Source: Nonomuraea endophytica (GTDB taxonomy: Bacteria > Actinomycetota > Actinomycetes > Streptosporangiales > Streptosporangiaceae). From it: a stretch of DNA of 64,000 nucleotides. The translations under genes and the position numbers were made by a program. The notes below the pieces were generated by a model. That model had not been told where the DNA came from and did no database searches. It worked only from the letters and a program-made list of their open reading frames with translations. Below are positions 25,803-35,011 of the stretch, piece by piece. Every line of letters starts with the position of its first letter. The first letter of the stretch is position 1. The stretch is from NCBI RefSeq assembly GCF_014203235.1, contig NZ_JACHIN010000004.1, positions 592,817 through 656,816 of the forward strand. The letters run 5' to 3'.

Positions 25803-28800
25803 TGACGTCACACCACGTGGCGATGGCCGAGCTCTGGCGTAACCGCCGGCGCGCCGACCTGGTCCCCGACACCGGCGACCTGTCGCAGCAGGTGGGCTGG
25901 CTGCTGGCCGGCCTGTGGCTGGAACACTCCGACGGCCTGGCCGAGCGTGCCACCGCCCTGGAGGAAACGTTGCACGCCGCGCTCAAGGCCCGTTCCGCGA
26001 ACTGGCACGCGGAGCTGAACGGCCTGCTCGGGCTGGTGCTGATCGCCCGGGGCATGCTCAAGCGCGAGTCCGGCGACCACGCGGCCTCCGGCGACCTGTT
26101 CGCCAGGGCGCTGAAGGTCTCGCCGCCGTCGTTCTCGCCGCCGCTCTACGCGCTGGCGATGCTGCACACCGGCCGCCGCGAGGAGGCGGCGCGAATCGTT
26201 GCCGGGGCGGGTGACGCCGAGAGCCCCTACACCGCCTACACGCAGGTGCTGCTGGCCGAGGCGGGCGACCCGTACGCCGCGCTGGACCTCGCCGACCGCG
26301 CCTGCGCCCGCTGGGAGGGCGACGTCAGGCTGTCCAGGCTCCGGCTCGGCCTGGCCGAGCGGCTGGGCAAGCTCACCTCGGCGGCCTGGCGCGACCTCGG
26401 CGGCGCGCTGCTGGCGGCCGACCGCCACGAGGAGGCGATCGAGGCGCTGCTGCAGGCCGACCGCGACGATCCGGACATCCTGGAGTGGCTGTCCATCGCC
26501 TTCCAGAGCGTCGGCGACGACGAGAGCGCGGCCGACGCCGCCACCGAGGCCGCCCGCCGCCGGCCGGGCGCGGCGCTCCACCTGGACGCCGCCGACGCCT
26601 GCGCCAGGGCGCGCCGCCGTCCCCAGGCGCGCGAGCACGTGGACGCCGCGCTGGACGCCGAGGCCGACCACGTCGTCCGCTTCGCCGCCGCCCAGATCCT
26701 GCTCGGCACCGGCGACATGGACCGGGCGCTGGAGCTGGTCCGCGAGATCAGGGCCGACCTGCCCGACGACCCCAGGGCGCTGATCGTGGAGGGCATCGCG
26801 CTGTTCGGAGTGGGCCAGGTGGCGGACGCCGAGCGGACCCTCGGCAAGGCGGCCGTGCTCGTGCCCGACGAGCCGGTCGTGCTGCGCCACCTGGCCGTCG
26901 CCCGCCTCGATCTGGGCATGCTGGAGGAGGCCGCGCCGCTGCTCGACCAGGCCCTGGCGCTGGATCCGGACGACGGCTGGATGCTGGCCGTACGCGGGGA
27001 TCTGCGCAGGCGGCTGATGGACCTGCCGGGCGCCAAGGACGACCTCGACCGGGCGGCGGGCCTGGGCTTCGAGAACGCGTGGACGCTGCGCGCGCAGGCC
27101 CAGGTCGTCGAGGCCGACGACCCGGCCGAGGCGCTGCGGCTGCTGGACCGGTCGCTGGAGCTGGACCCGGAGGACGCCGCCGCGCACGCCGCCCGCGGCA
27201 AGATCCTGCACGGGCTGAAACGTATCCCGGAGGCCGACGCCGCCTTCCGCCGGGCGCTGGAGATCGACCCGCTCGATCCGCGGGCGCTGACGAAGCTGAC
27301 CGAGTTCTGGCTGCCGGAGCTGCCCGTCGCCGACGTCACCGACCTCAGGGAGGCGGTCGAGCAGGCCATCGAGCGCACCCCCGACGACATCCCGCTGCGC
27401 TGGGCCTACAGCGAGATCCTCAGCGTGCAGGAGCAGGCGAAGGACGCCCGCGACGTGGCCAGGCACATCACCCGCATGCCGCCGCGCGACGCCGAGGACC
27501 ACCGCCTGCTGGGCCTGGCCTACAGCAAGCTGGAGGAGCGCGAGGCGGCGGTGGCCGCCTTCCGCGCGGGCATCGAGCTCGCGCCCGGCTACGCCGACCT
27601 CCACGCCCACCTCGGCGTCGAGCTGGGCCTGGCCGGCCGGCGCGAGGAGGCCGAGCGCGAGCTGTCCAGGGCCGTCGAGCTCAACGAGGACTACGCGTTC
27701 GCGCGGGCCAGGCTCGGCAACGCGCTGCTGGCGCTGGGCCGCTTCGAGGAGGCCGAGCCGCACCTGCGCAGGGCGATCGAGCTGTGGCCCACCGCCTCGG
27801 ACCCGCTGCTCGACCTGGCCGAGGTGCTGCGCATGACGCGCCGCCCCGAGGAGGGCCTGGAACTGGCCGAGCAGGCCGTACGGCTGCAGCCGTCCGCCTT
27901 CGCGATCGGCTCGCGCGGCCAGCTCTACTACACACTCCAGCGGCTGTCCGAGGCCAGGACTGACCTGGAACGCGCGATCGAGATCGACCCGGAGCTGTCC
28001 TGGGCGCGCGGCACGCTGGCCGAGGTCTACCGCATGACCGGCGACTTGGACGACGCCATCGCCCACGCCACCCGGGCCATCCCCCAGTCCGACGACAGCA
28101 GGTGGCTGCTGTCGGTACGCGGCGCGGCCAAGTACGCCCAGGGCCACTACGCGGAGGCCGAAGCCGACCTTCGCGAGGCGGCGGAGCTGCGTCACCCGGC
28201 CGAGCCGGTCGATCTGCTGGCCCTGGTCATGCTCCGCAACACCCTGCAGCGCCTGGGCAGGGGCGAGGAGGCGGTACGCCTGCTGCGCGGGCACGCCATG
28301 ACCGGCACCGTGGTCAACAGGGACGCCGATCCCCAGGTCGTCGTGCACTACTCCGAGGCGCTGCAGTACGACGGCCGCCTGGACGAGGCCAGGGAGGTGC
28401 TCAACCAGGCGGTCAGGGTCTGGCCGGAGGATCCGGAGATCCACTCGGCGCAGGCCTGGCTGGAGGCGGCCATGGGTCGCTTTGAGGCCGCGCTGGAGGC
28501 CGCTGGCCGGGCGGTGGAGCTGGCGCCGGGCAACGCCGAGCGGCTCTACGTGCTGGGCTCCATCCAGCGCACCGCCAGGGACCCGCTGGCGGCCATCAGG
28601 AACCTGACCCGGGCGGTGGAGCTGGAGCCCGACGCCGCCTGGATCTGGGCGGAGCTGTCGATCACGCTGTCGTACGTGGCGGCGTGGGACCTGGCGATCG
28701 AGGCGGGCCTGGAGGCGACCGCGCCAGGCAGGCAGGTGACCGCCTACTGCGAGGAGATGCTGGCCTGGGCCTACCGCTACCGGGAGACGCCCGACCTGGA

Positions 28801-29314
28801 GGCGGCGCTGGCGGCCTATGACCGGGCGCTGGCGCTGGACGCGGGTTCCACCGGGGCGCTGGCGGGACAGGGCGACACGTTCTTCTCGATGGGCGACCGG
28901 GAGCGGGCCGCCGCGTGCTATGAGGCGGTGCTGGACGCGCTCAGCCCGTACGACCCCGACCACCTGTCGACCAGGGGGTGGTGCCTCTACCGGCTGGGCC
29001 GCTACCAGGAGTCGCTGGACTATTACCAGCAGTATCAGGCGGTCAAGCCGGACCGGCCCGGGTTTCTGCTGTTCGACCTGGGGTTGCTGGCCTGGGCCGA
29101 GGGCGACGACGAGGCGGCCAGGACGGCGTACGACCATGCGCTGGAGCAGGCGTTCCAGGAGGCGCCGCCGCGTACCCGCGGGCTGATCGAGGTGGCGATC
29201 CGGGACCTGGAGTCGGACCGGCGCGGCGACCCCGAAACGCAGCGTGCGCTGATTGCCCACCTTCATGGGAAACGCGCGGATCTGCCCAAATACGAACCTC
29301 CACCTCGACTCTAG
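25799..29314 (+). CDS. Giant tetratricopeptide-repeat (TPR) protein
   Basis: This 1171-residue protein is almost entirely TPR-like repeats of about 34 residues, seen as recurring A-x-x-x-L-x-x-A-L-x-L/I-D-P units (for example AEALRLLDRSLELDPEDAAAH, DLERAIEIDPELSWARGTLA). It is strongly acidic, cytoplasmic, with no catalytic domain or membrane helix. TPR superhelices bind peptides or assemble complexes, so it is the likely scaffold or recogniser for the peptidase pair upstream. Its ATG overlaps the upstream stop as ATGA. About 20 bases after the stop is a strong terminator hairpin that closes the operon. The family beyond TPR is not recognised. Confidence 0.85.
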   Translation: MMTSHHVAMAELWRNRRRADLVPDTGDLSQQVGWLLAGLWLEHSDGLAERATALEETLHAALKARSANWHAELNGLLGLVLIARGMLKRESGDHAASGDLFARALKVSPPSFSPPLYALAMLHTGRREEAARIVAGAGDAESPYTAYTQVLLAEAGDPYAALDLADRACARWEGDVRLSRLRLGLAERLGKLTSAAWRDLGGALLAADRHEEAIEALLQADRDDPDILEWLSIAFQSVGDDESAADAATEAARRRPGAALHLDAADACARARRRPQAREHVDAALDAEADHVVRFAAAQILLGTGDMDRALELVREIRADLPDDPRALIVEGIALFGVGQVADAERTLGKAAVLVPDEPVVLRHLAVARLDLGMLEEAAPLLDQALALDPDDGWMLAVRGDLRRRLMDLPGAKDDLDRAAGLGFENAWTLRAQAQVVEADDPAEALRLLDRSLELDPEDAAAHAARGKILHGLKRIPEADAAFRRALEIDPLDPRALTKLTEFWLPELPVADVTDLREAVEQAIERTPDDIPLRWAYSEILSVQEQAKDARDVARHITRMPPRDAEDHRLLGLAYSKLEEREAAVAAFRAGIELAPGYADLHAHLGVELGLAGRREEAERELSRAVELNEDYAFARARLGNALLALGRFEEAEPHLRRAIELWPTASDPLLDLAEVLRMTRRPEEGLELAEQAVRLQPSAFAIGSRGQLYYTLQRLSEARTDLERAIEIDPELSWARGTLAEVYRMTGDLDDAIAHATRAIPQSDDSRWLLSVRGAAKYAQGHYAEAEADLREAAELRHPAEPVDLLALVMLRNTLQRLGRGEEAVRLLRGHAMTGTVVNRDADPQVVVHYSEALQYDGRLDEAREVLNQAVRVWPEDPEIHSAQAWLEAAMGRFEAALEAAGRAVELAPGNAERLYVLGSIQRTARDPLAAIRNLTRAVELEPDAAWIWAELSITLSYVAAWDLAIEAGLEATAPGRQVTAYCEEMLAWAYRYRETPDLEAALAAYDRALALDAGSTGALAGQGDTFFSMGDRERAAACYEAVLDALSPYDPDHLSTRGWCLYRLGRYQESLDYYQQYQAVKPDRPGFLLFDLGLLAWAEGDDEAARTAYDHALEQAFQEAPPRTRGLIEVAIRDLESDRRGDPETQRALIAHLHGKRADLPKYEPPPRL

Positions 29315-29334
29315 ATCCTTCTACCTCGGAGTAA

Positions 29335-29367
29335 GAAAGCCACTCCGCCGGAAACCGGCGGGCTTTC
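29335..29367 (+). terminator. Terminator hairpin closing the peptidase/TPR operon
   Basis: Outer stem GAAAGC/GCTTTC and inner stem CCGCCGG/CCGGCGG around an AAA loop, with a 4-base bulge (CACT) on the 5' side. It lies 20 bases after the TPR stop. No long U-tract follows, as is common in actinomycetes. Confidence 0.75.
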
Positions 29368-29422
29368 CGGCGAGTCAGGGTCGTGGCACGATAACGGCGC
29401 CTTCGATTACGGGGAGAAGCCG

Positions 29423-30700
29423 ATGCGTGACGATCTGACACTACTCGAGGCCCAGCAGACCCTCCGCCTGCGCGCCGGCTTCCCATGCCGGTGGAGCGTC
29501 TGGACGGCCGACGGCCGCGGCTGGTATCCGCACGGCACCTCACCGGCCAGGGACATCGACGGCCTGCCGTACTTCCACGGCGACGACGTCGTGCTGGAGG
29601 TGCCGTCGAGCCGGCTCACCGTCAGGGCGGCGCGCGGGATGGAGTACGGCCACGCCGAGACCACGCTCACCCCCGGCGCGGGCGAGACGCTGGTGGAGCT
29701 GGCCCCGCCGCGCATCTACGACGCCGCCGCCCGCGGCTGGTACGGCGGCGACCTGCACGTGCGGCTCAACCGCCCGCCCCAGTGGGTGGCCGACTCACAA
29801 CACGGCGAGGATCTTCACGTGGTCAACCTGCTCGCGGGCGACGGCGACACCGAGGACCTCTGGGCCGGCCGGAACCTGCCCTGGTCGGACGCCACCCACG
29901 TGGCCCGGGTGGGGCTGGCGCAGGACGCGCCGAGCGTCCCGTCGGGCTCGGTGGACAAGCTGCGCGAGCGGGGCGCGCTGATCGGGTACGCCAACGCCTT
30001 CCGCGGCCCGGTCGAGACGCCGGAGCAGTTGTTCGACGGCGGCTACCCGATCTACGACGCCCGCATGTCCGTCGTGGACGCGGCGCTGGGCCTGGTCGAC
30101 AGCTTCTCCTCGGCGATCGGCTCCGACCGGGCGTACCGGCGGCTGATCGGGGCCGGCAACCGGGTGGCCGCGGTCGCCGGAACCGCGGGACGCCTCGGCC
30201 CGATCGGCGGCGAGCGCACGTACGCGCACGTGGACGGCCCGCTCACCGCCGAGTCCTACGCCCACGCGGTACGGCACAGCCGTACCTTCGCCACCACGGG
30301 CCCTTTCCTGGAGCTGTCGGTGGAGGGCGAGCGTCCGGGCGCCACGATCGACCTGCAGGCGGGCACCCGGGTGCGGGCGACGGCGCGGGTGATCGGCCCC
30401 GGCGTGCAGCGGGTGCGGCTGCTGACCGCCGACGGCGAACTGGCCTCGGGCCCGCCGAACGAGGTGGCGGCCGAGTTACGCGTGGACTGGCCGACGTACG
30501 TGGTGGCGGTGGCGGAGGGCGGCGGCCTGGTGCGGGCGCATTCGAGCCCGGTCTACCTGGACGTGGAGCGCCGCCGGGTGGCGAGAGAAGAGGACGTGAC
30601 GTTCTGCCTGCGCTGGCTGGACCTGCTGGAGGGGCTCGTCAAGGACAGGGACGGGCTGGTGACGGAGGCCCGCCGGGTCTACCAGTCACGCCTGGCGTGA
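29423..30700 (+). CDS. CehA/McbA-like metallohydrolase homologue, shortened and with altered metal motif
   Basis: The frame of the family is visible: ARGWYGGDLHVRLNRPP in the PHP-type first motif, DLHVVNLLAGDGDTEDLWAGRNLPWSD, and RTFATTGPFLELSVEGERPG near the end. Two things are odd. The family's usual metal motif HxH reads HVR here, so one ligand is missing. The region after LPWSD, where full-length homologues carry further metal ligands, is much shorter, giving 425 residues instead of the several hundred more I expect. Hydrolytic activity is therefore doubtful. No signal peptide is visible. It has its own promoter region and ends against the glnII terminator. Confidence 0.6.
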   Translation: MRDDLTLLEAQQTLRLRAGFPCRWSVWTADGRGWYPHGTSPARDIDGLPYFHGDDVVLEVPSSRLTVRAARGMEYGHAETTLTPGAGETLVELAPPRIYDAAARGWYGGDLHVRLNRPPQWVADSQHGEDLHVVNLLAGDGDTEDLWAGRNLPWSDATHVARVGLAQDAPSVPSGSVDKLRERGALIGYANAFRGPVETPEQLFDGGYPIYDARMSVVDAALGLVDSFSSAIGSDRAYRRLIGAGNRVAAVAGTAGRLGPIGGERTYAHVDGPLTAESYAHAVRHSRTFATTGPFLELSVEGERPGATIDLQAGTRVRATARVIGPGVQRVRLLTADGELASGPPNEVAAELRVDWPTYVVAVAEGGGLVRAHSSPVYLDVERRRVAREEDVTFCLRWLDLLEGLVKDRDGLVTEARRVYQSRLA

Positions 30701-30705
30701 GAAAA

Positions 30706-30746
30706 GGGGGAACGCGGGTCCCAATCGGGGGTGCCCGCGTTCCTCC
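30706..30746. terminator. Bidirectional terminator between CehA-like gene and glnII
   Basis: Long stem of GGGGGAACGCGGG (30706-30718) with CCCGCGTTCCTCC (30734-30746), 13 pairs with one G-U. On the minus strand the stem is followed by CTTTTCTC, so it is a good intrinsic terminator for glnII. It can also stop the convergent plus-strand gene. Confidence 0.85.
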
Positions 30747-30759
30747 GGAGAGCGTGCCG

Positions 30760-31779
30760 TCAGACCTGGCCGGCCTTCTCCAGGGCGGCGCAGCAGGTGT
30801 TGACCAGCAGACGGGTCACCACGTACGGGTCGACGTTGGCGTTGGGGCGGCGGTCCTCGATGTAGCCCTTGCGGTCCACCTCGACCTGCCACGGGATGCG
30901 CACCGACGCGCCGCGGTCGGAGACGCCGTAGGAGTACTTGTTCCACGGGGCGGTCTCGTGGGCGCCGGTCAGGCGGGACTCGATGTCGGCGCCGTACTGG
31001 CGGACGTGCTCGAGCGGCTTGTCGCCCTCGCCGAGCGCCTCGCAGGCGGTGATGATGGCGTCGTAGCCCTCGCGCATGGCCTTGGTGGAGAAGTTGGTGT
31101 GCGCGCCGGCGCCGTTCCAGTCGCCGCGGGCGGGCTTGGCGTCGAGGGTGGCCTCCACGCCGAACTCCTCGGCGGTGCGGTAGAGCAGGTAGCGGGCGAC
31201 CCACAGGTGGTCGGCGGCCTCAAGCGGGCTGGCCGGGCCTACCTGGAACTCCCACTGGCCGGGCATGACCTCGGCGTTGATGCCGGAGATCTTCAGGCCG
31301 GCGATGAGGCAGCGGTCGAGATGGAGCTCGACGATCTCGCGGCCGAAGACGGCCTCGGCGCCCACGCCGCAGTAGTAGTGGCCCTGAGGGGCGGGGAAGC
31401 CGCCCTCGGGGAAGCCGAGCGGACGCGAGCCCTTGAAGAAGGTGTATTCCTGCTCGATGCCGAACCACGACTCCTGCGCGGCGAACTGCTCGGCGATCGG
31501 ACGCAGCAGGGCGCGGGTGTTGCTCCTGTGGGCCTCCCCGTCGATCTCCTCGACCTCACACAGGACCAGCACGTTGTCGCCCCCGCGGATCGGGTCCGGG
31601 CAGGTGAACACGGGGCGGAGCACCCGGTCGGAAGCGTGGCCCTCGGCCTGGTTGGTGCTGGAGCCGTCGAAACCCCACACCGGCGGCTCGGCGCCGTCGG
31701 CAAGGATCTTGGTCTTCGCGCGGAGCAGAGCCGTGGGCTCGGTGCCGTCGATCCAGATGTACTCAGCCTTGTAGCTCAC
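30760..31779 (-). CDS. glnII: Glutamine synthetase type II (GSII)
   Basis: This enzyme makes glutamine from glutamate, ammonia and ATP. Its 339-residue length and eukaryote-like sequence mark GSII rather than GlnA: FDGSSTNQAEG, WFGIEQEYTFF, GHYYCGVGA, INAEVMPGQWEFQVGP and GDWNGAGAHTNFSTK. In streptomycetes GSII is an extra, heat-labile enzyme used under nitrogen limitation. The GTG start lies 22 bases after the stop of a nitrate/nitrite-sensing kinase, so they may be co-transcribed. The transcript ends at the hairpin just downstream. No adenylylation-site tyrosine is expected in this class. Confidence 0.93.
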   Translation of the reverse strand: MSYKAEYIWIDGTEPTALLRAKTKILADGAEPPVWGFDGSSTNQAEGHASDRVLRPVFTCPDPIRGGDNVLVLCEVEEIDGEAHRSNTRALLRPIAEQFAAQESWFGIEQEYTFFKGSRPLGFPEGGFPAPQGHYYCGVGAEAVFGREIVELHLDRCLIAGLKISGINAEVMPGQWEFQVGPASPLEAADHLWVARYLLYRTAEEFGVEATLDAKPARGDWNGAGAHTNFSTKAMREGYDAIITACEALGEGDKPLEHVRQYGADIESRLTGAHETAPWNKYSYGVSDRGASVRIPWQVEVDRKGYIEDRRPNANVDPYVVTRLLVNTCCAALEKAGQV

Positions 31780-31801
31780 GGAGGTCCTTTCGGGGTTTTA
31801 C

Positions 31802-33742
31802 TCAGCCACGCCGAGGCTGCCAGGCTGCCGTTTCCCGGTTTTTGCCCGAATGTGAACGCCGTGTTAATCCGGAGACGATGAGGGACTGCGGAAGCAGGAC
31901 GATCGCGGTGATACCTCCGTAAGCCGACTTGCTGAGGGTGACCTTGATGCCGTGGCGGCGGGCGAGGAGCCCGACCACGAGCAGGCCGAGCCGTTCGCTG
32001 TCGGCCAGGTCGAACTCCGGCGGGTCGGCCAGCCGGGAGTTGACCTCCTCGCGGATGGTGTCGGGCAGGCCGAGCCCGCGGTCCTCCACCTCGATGGCGA
32101 AGCCCCGGCCGACGACCTGCCCGTACACCTGGACGGTGGTGGTGGGCGGGGAGAAGGCGGTGGCGTTGGCGACCAGTTCGGTCAGCAGGTGCGTGATGTC
32201 GGTGGCCGCGGCGCCGTCGAGGAAGGCGTCGGGGATGGGCGGGGCGTTCACCCTGGTGTAGGCCTCGACCTCGGAGATGGCGTCGCGCACCACGTCGGCC
32301 AGCGGGACCGGGTCGCCGTTGACGGGTCCCGGCGAGCCGCCCGACAGGATGAGCAGGCCCTCGGACTGGCGGCGCATGCGGGTGGTGAGCCGGTCGAGCG
32401 TGAACAGGTCCTGCAGCGTCTCCGGCTCGGTGATCTGCCGCCTGATCACGTCGAGCTGGACGAGCTGGCGGTGCACCAGCGCCTGGTTGCGCCGGGCCAT
32501 GTTGCGGAAGACGCGGCCCAGGCCCTTGCGCAGCGCGGCCTGGCCGACGGCCGCCTCGACCGCGGTGCGGCGTACTCCGGCGAAGGCGTGGGCAACGTCG
32601 CGGATCTCCTGGGTGGCGCCGTCGGTGGGGATGGGCGGGGCCTCGACGTCGACGTTCACGTCCTCGCCGCCGCGCAGCTTCTCCACCACGCGCGGGAGCC
32701 GTTCGTCGGCCAGTTCCGCGGCGGCGTCGCGCAGGGTGTCGAGCTCGGTGGCCAGGCGGCGGCCCAGGCGGGCCGACCACATGACGGCCGCGATGATGCT
32801 GACCAGGCCGAGGAAGCCGACCACGACGATCCGCACGACGATCTCGCCGGCGGCGGCCTCGGCGCGCGCGTTCAGCAGCTCCGAGCGGCTGACCAGCAGC
32901 CGGTCGAGGGTGGCGCCGAAGCTGTCGGCGGCGGCCTGCCAGGAGTTGCGCACGCGCGGCAGCCGCGCGGTCTCGATGATCTCGCGTTCGATCTCGGAGA
33001 TCCGCTGGTGGTCGGGGGAGGCCAGCAACAGGTCGTACGGCGCGCGCAGCTCGGCTTCCAGCGCGGCCACGCCATCTTCGAGCAGCAGTCTCCTGTTGGG
33101 TGTGAGCTCCTCGACCGCCTCGTACTCCTCCCGGGTGATCCGCCCGGCCAGCGTCGCCCCGGAGATCAGCGCGTCCTCGCGGGACATGAGGTCGCGGGCG
33201 TGGGCGATGCGCTGGAGCCCGGCGGCCTGCTGGTAGAGCTTGATGTCCGGGACGGTGACGGCCTGGTCGTAGAGGCGGTAGACCTCGTCGGTGGCCTCGC
33301 CGTAGGCCTGCACGACCGACAGGCGGTTGGTGGTGCGGTCGTCGACCTCCCTGCGCACCGCGTCCAGGCCGCCGATCTTGCGCAGCACGGCGTCGATGGC
33401 GTTGCGCAGCTCGGGCGTGGTGATGGTCTGCGCCTCCTCGGAGGCTGACAGCGTGCGGAACGCGGCCGCCGCAGTGTTCGTGCGCTTGCGCGCGGAGACG
33501 AGCAGGCTGCCGTCGGGCGGCGGCGAGGACAGGAACATCGCCGCCGACTTGCGCTCATGCTGCAGCTCGGTGACCAGCGCCGCCGCGGGGGCGCTGATCT
33601 TCTCGAACGCGGTGGTCGCCCGGCGCAGCTCGAAGAAGTCTCCGACCACGTGACCGGCGACGAAGGTCCACAGTGCGACGAGCGCCACGATCGGCAGGCT
33701 GAGGAGGGAGTACAGCTTGAAGCGCAGGCTCTGCGATGCCAT
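31802..33742 (-). CDS. Histidine-kinase-like sensor with nitrate/nitrite (NIT) domain
   Basis: This is a 646-residue membrane sensor. It has an N-terminal helix (SLLSLPIVALVALWTFVAG), an extracytoplasmic helical NIT-type domain (about residues 40-285), a second helix (IVVRIVVVGFLGLVSIIAAVMW), a HAMP-like linker, then NMARRNQALVHRQLVQLD and an HATPase domain with N-box LLTELVANATAFSPP and EDRGLGLP. Such kinases in actinomycetes usually head conservons with roadblock, DUF742 and GTPase genes; none is present here. Instead glnII follows after 22 bases, which fits nitrogen sensing. A classic phospho-acceptor His is not obvious. Upstream, the amidohydrolase gene ends 33 bases away. Confidence 0.82.
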   Translation of the reverse strand: MASQSLRFKLYSLLSLPIVALVALWTFVAGHVVGDFFELRRATTAFEKISAPAAALVTELQHERKSAAMFLSSPPPDGSLLVSARKRTNTAAAAFRTLSASEEAQTITTPELRNAIDAVLRKIGGLDAVRREVDDRTTNRLSVVQAYGEATDEVYRLYDQAVTVPDIKLYQQAAGLQRIAHARDLMSREDALISGATLAGRITREEYEAVEELTPNRRLLLEDGVAALEAELRAPYDLLLASPDHQRISEIEREIIETARLPRVRNSWQAAADSFGATLDRLLVSRSELLNARAEAAAGEIVVRIVVVGFLGLVSIIAAVMWSARLGRRLATELDTLRDAAAELADERLPRVVEKLRGGEDVNVDVEAPPIPTDGATQEIRDVAHAFAGVRRTAVEAAVGQAALRKGLGRVFRNMARRNQALVHRQLVQLDVIRRQITEPETLQDLFTLDRLTTRMRRQSEGLLILSGGSPGPVNGDPVPLADVVRDAISEVEAYTRVNAPPIPDAFLDGAAATDITHLLTELVANATAFSPPTTTVQVYGQVVGRGFAIEVEDRGLGLPDTIREEVNSRLADPPEFDLADSERLGLLVVGLLARRHGIKVTLSKSAYGGITAIVLLPQSLIVSGLTRRSHSGKNRETAAWQPRRG

Positions 33743-33775
33743 CGTCCCGGGACGCTAGCACCTGCTCGGACGCCC

Positions 33776-35011
33776 CTACAGGGCCCAAAGTTTCGTGCCG
33801 CCCACAACCGTGGCCACGCACCGACCAGAACCGTTCTCCACCAGGCCGGCATAGGGGTCGCGGGGGTCAACGTCGAAGACGGCGAAGTCGGCGCGGGAGC
33901 CCGGCCGCAGGACGCCGATCTCGTCGCGCATGCCGAGCGCGTGGGCACCGCCGAGGGTCGCGGCCTCGATGAGCCGCCGGTCGAGGTCGGGGTGGTGGTA
34001 GCCCTGCCGTACGGCGAGCTGCTTGAGTGCGGCGACGTCGGCGAGCAGGTCGAGTGACGGCGAGGACGACAGCGAGTCGGTGCCGACGGCGACAGGGTTG
34101 CCCTCGCGCAGCAGCGCGGCCACGTCGGGGCCGTCGAGCCCGAGGGTGCGGTTGGAGCGGGGGCACAGCGCGACCGCGGTGCCGCGCTCGCGCAGCAGCG
34201 CGCGGTCGTCGGGCCCGAGGTGGACGCCGTGGGCGAGGTGGCAGTCGGGGCCGAGCACGCCGAGGCTGTCGAGGTAGGCGGCGGGCGCCAGGCCCGAGCC
34301 GCCCTCCAGCAGCGCGAACGGCGCCGACCACTGGCGCACCAGCTCGGCCAGCGGCCCGGTGCCGGCCATCGTGTACTCGCGTTCGTGCGCGGACTCGGCC
34401 AGGTGGATGTGGATGCGGGCGCCGCGCTCGCGGGCGAGCACGGCGGCGTCGGCGAGCACGCCGGTGTCGAGCGTGTAGGGCGAGTGCGGCGAGATGCCCG
34501 CGCGGCGCTCGCCGAGCGTCTTGAGGAAGCGTTCGCGCCCGTCCTGGTGCCAGCTGGCGTCGGTGTCGCCGATGATCTCCAGGTACGCCAGGCCGCCCAG
34601 CGGCGTGTCCACGAACGCCTCCGGATCGGTCACGATGTCGGCGGCGGCGGTGGTTCCCGAGCGCAGGCACTGCCAGGCGCCGTCGGTCGCGGCGGCGGCC
34701 CAGTCCCAGGCGCCGGTCCTGAGCGCGGGGTCCCAGCTGCCTTCGCCGCCCTTGAAGTAGGCCTGGTTGAAGACCTCGGACCAGTGCTCGAAGGAGTCGT
34801 AGACGCGCTGCCCGATCGCGGCCATGCAGGTGTACTGCAGGTGGGTGTGGGCGTTGACCAGCCCGGCGACCAGGACGCCGGGCCAGCGCACCTCGGCCTT
34901 GCCCCGCCCGACCTCGACGACGCGGCCGTGCTCGACGGTGACGGTGCCGTCCTGGATGGGCGGGCCGTCCATGGTGAGGACGAGCGGCGCGCCGTGGACT
35001 ACGGGACCCAT
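33776..35011 (-). CDS. Amidohydrolase-superfamily deaminase (MTA/SAH or aminofutalosine deaminase type)
   Basis: This is a metal-dependent TIM-barrel deaminase of 411 residues. Ligands appear as NAHTHLQY (HxH), HIHLAESAHE (His and base Glu), LAHGVHL (His) and VGTDSLSSSPSLDLLAD (Asp). This pattern is that of the ATZ/TRZ-like aminohydrolases, which include methylthioadenosine/S-adenosylhomocysteine deaminases and the aminodeoxyfutalosine deaminases of menaquinone synthesis. The neighbouring adenosylhomocysteinase homologue and vitamin/nucleoside-type ECF importer favour an adenosine-containing substrate, but the exact one is open. The ATG at 35011 overlaps the EcfT gene by 13 bp. Confidence 0.8.
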   Translation of the reverse strand: MGPVVHGAPLVLTMDGPPIQDGTVTVEHGRVVEVGRGKAEVRWPGVLVAGLVNAHTHLQYTCMAAIGQRVYDSFEHWSEVFNQAYFKGGEGSWDPALRTGAWDWAAAATDGAWQCLRSGTTAAADIVTDPEAFVDTPLGGLAYLEIIGDTDASWHQDGRERFLKTLGERRAGISPHSPYTLDTGVLADAAVLARERGARIHIHLAESAHEREYTMAGTGPLAELVRQWSAPFALLEGGSGLAPAAYLDSLGVLGPDCHLAHGVHLGPDDRALLRERGTAVALCPRSNRTLGLDGPDVAALLREGNPVAVGTDSLSSSPSLDLLADVAALKQLAVRQGYHHPDLDRRLIEAATLGGAHALGMRDEIGVLRPGSRADFAVFDVDPRDPYAGLVENGSGRCVATVVGGTKLWAL

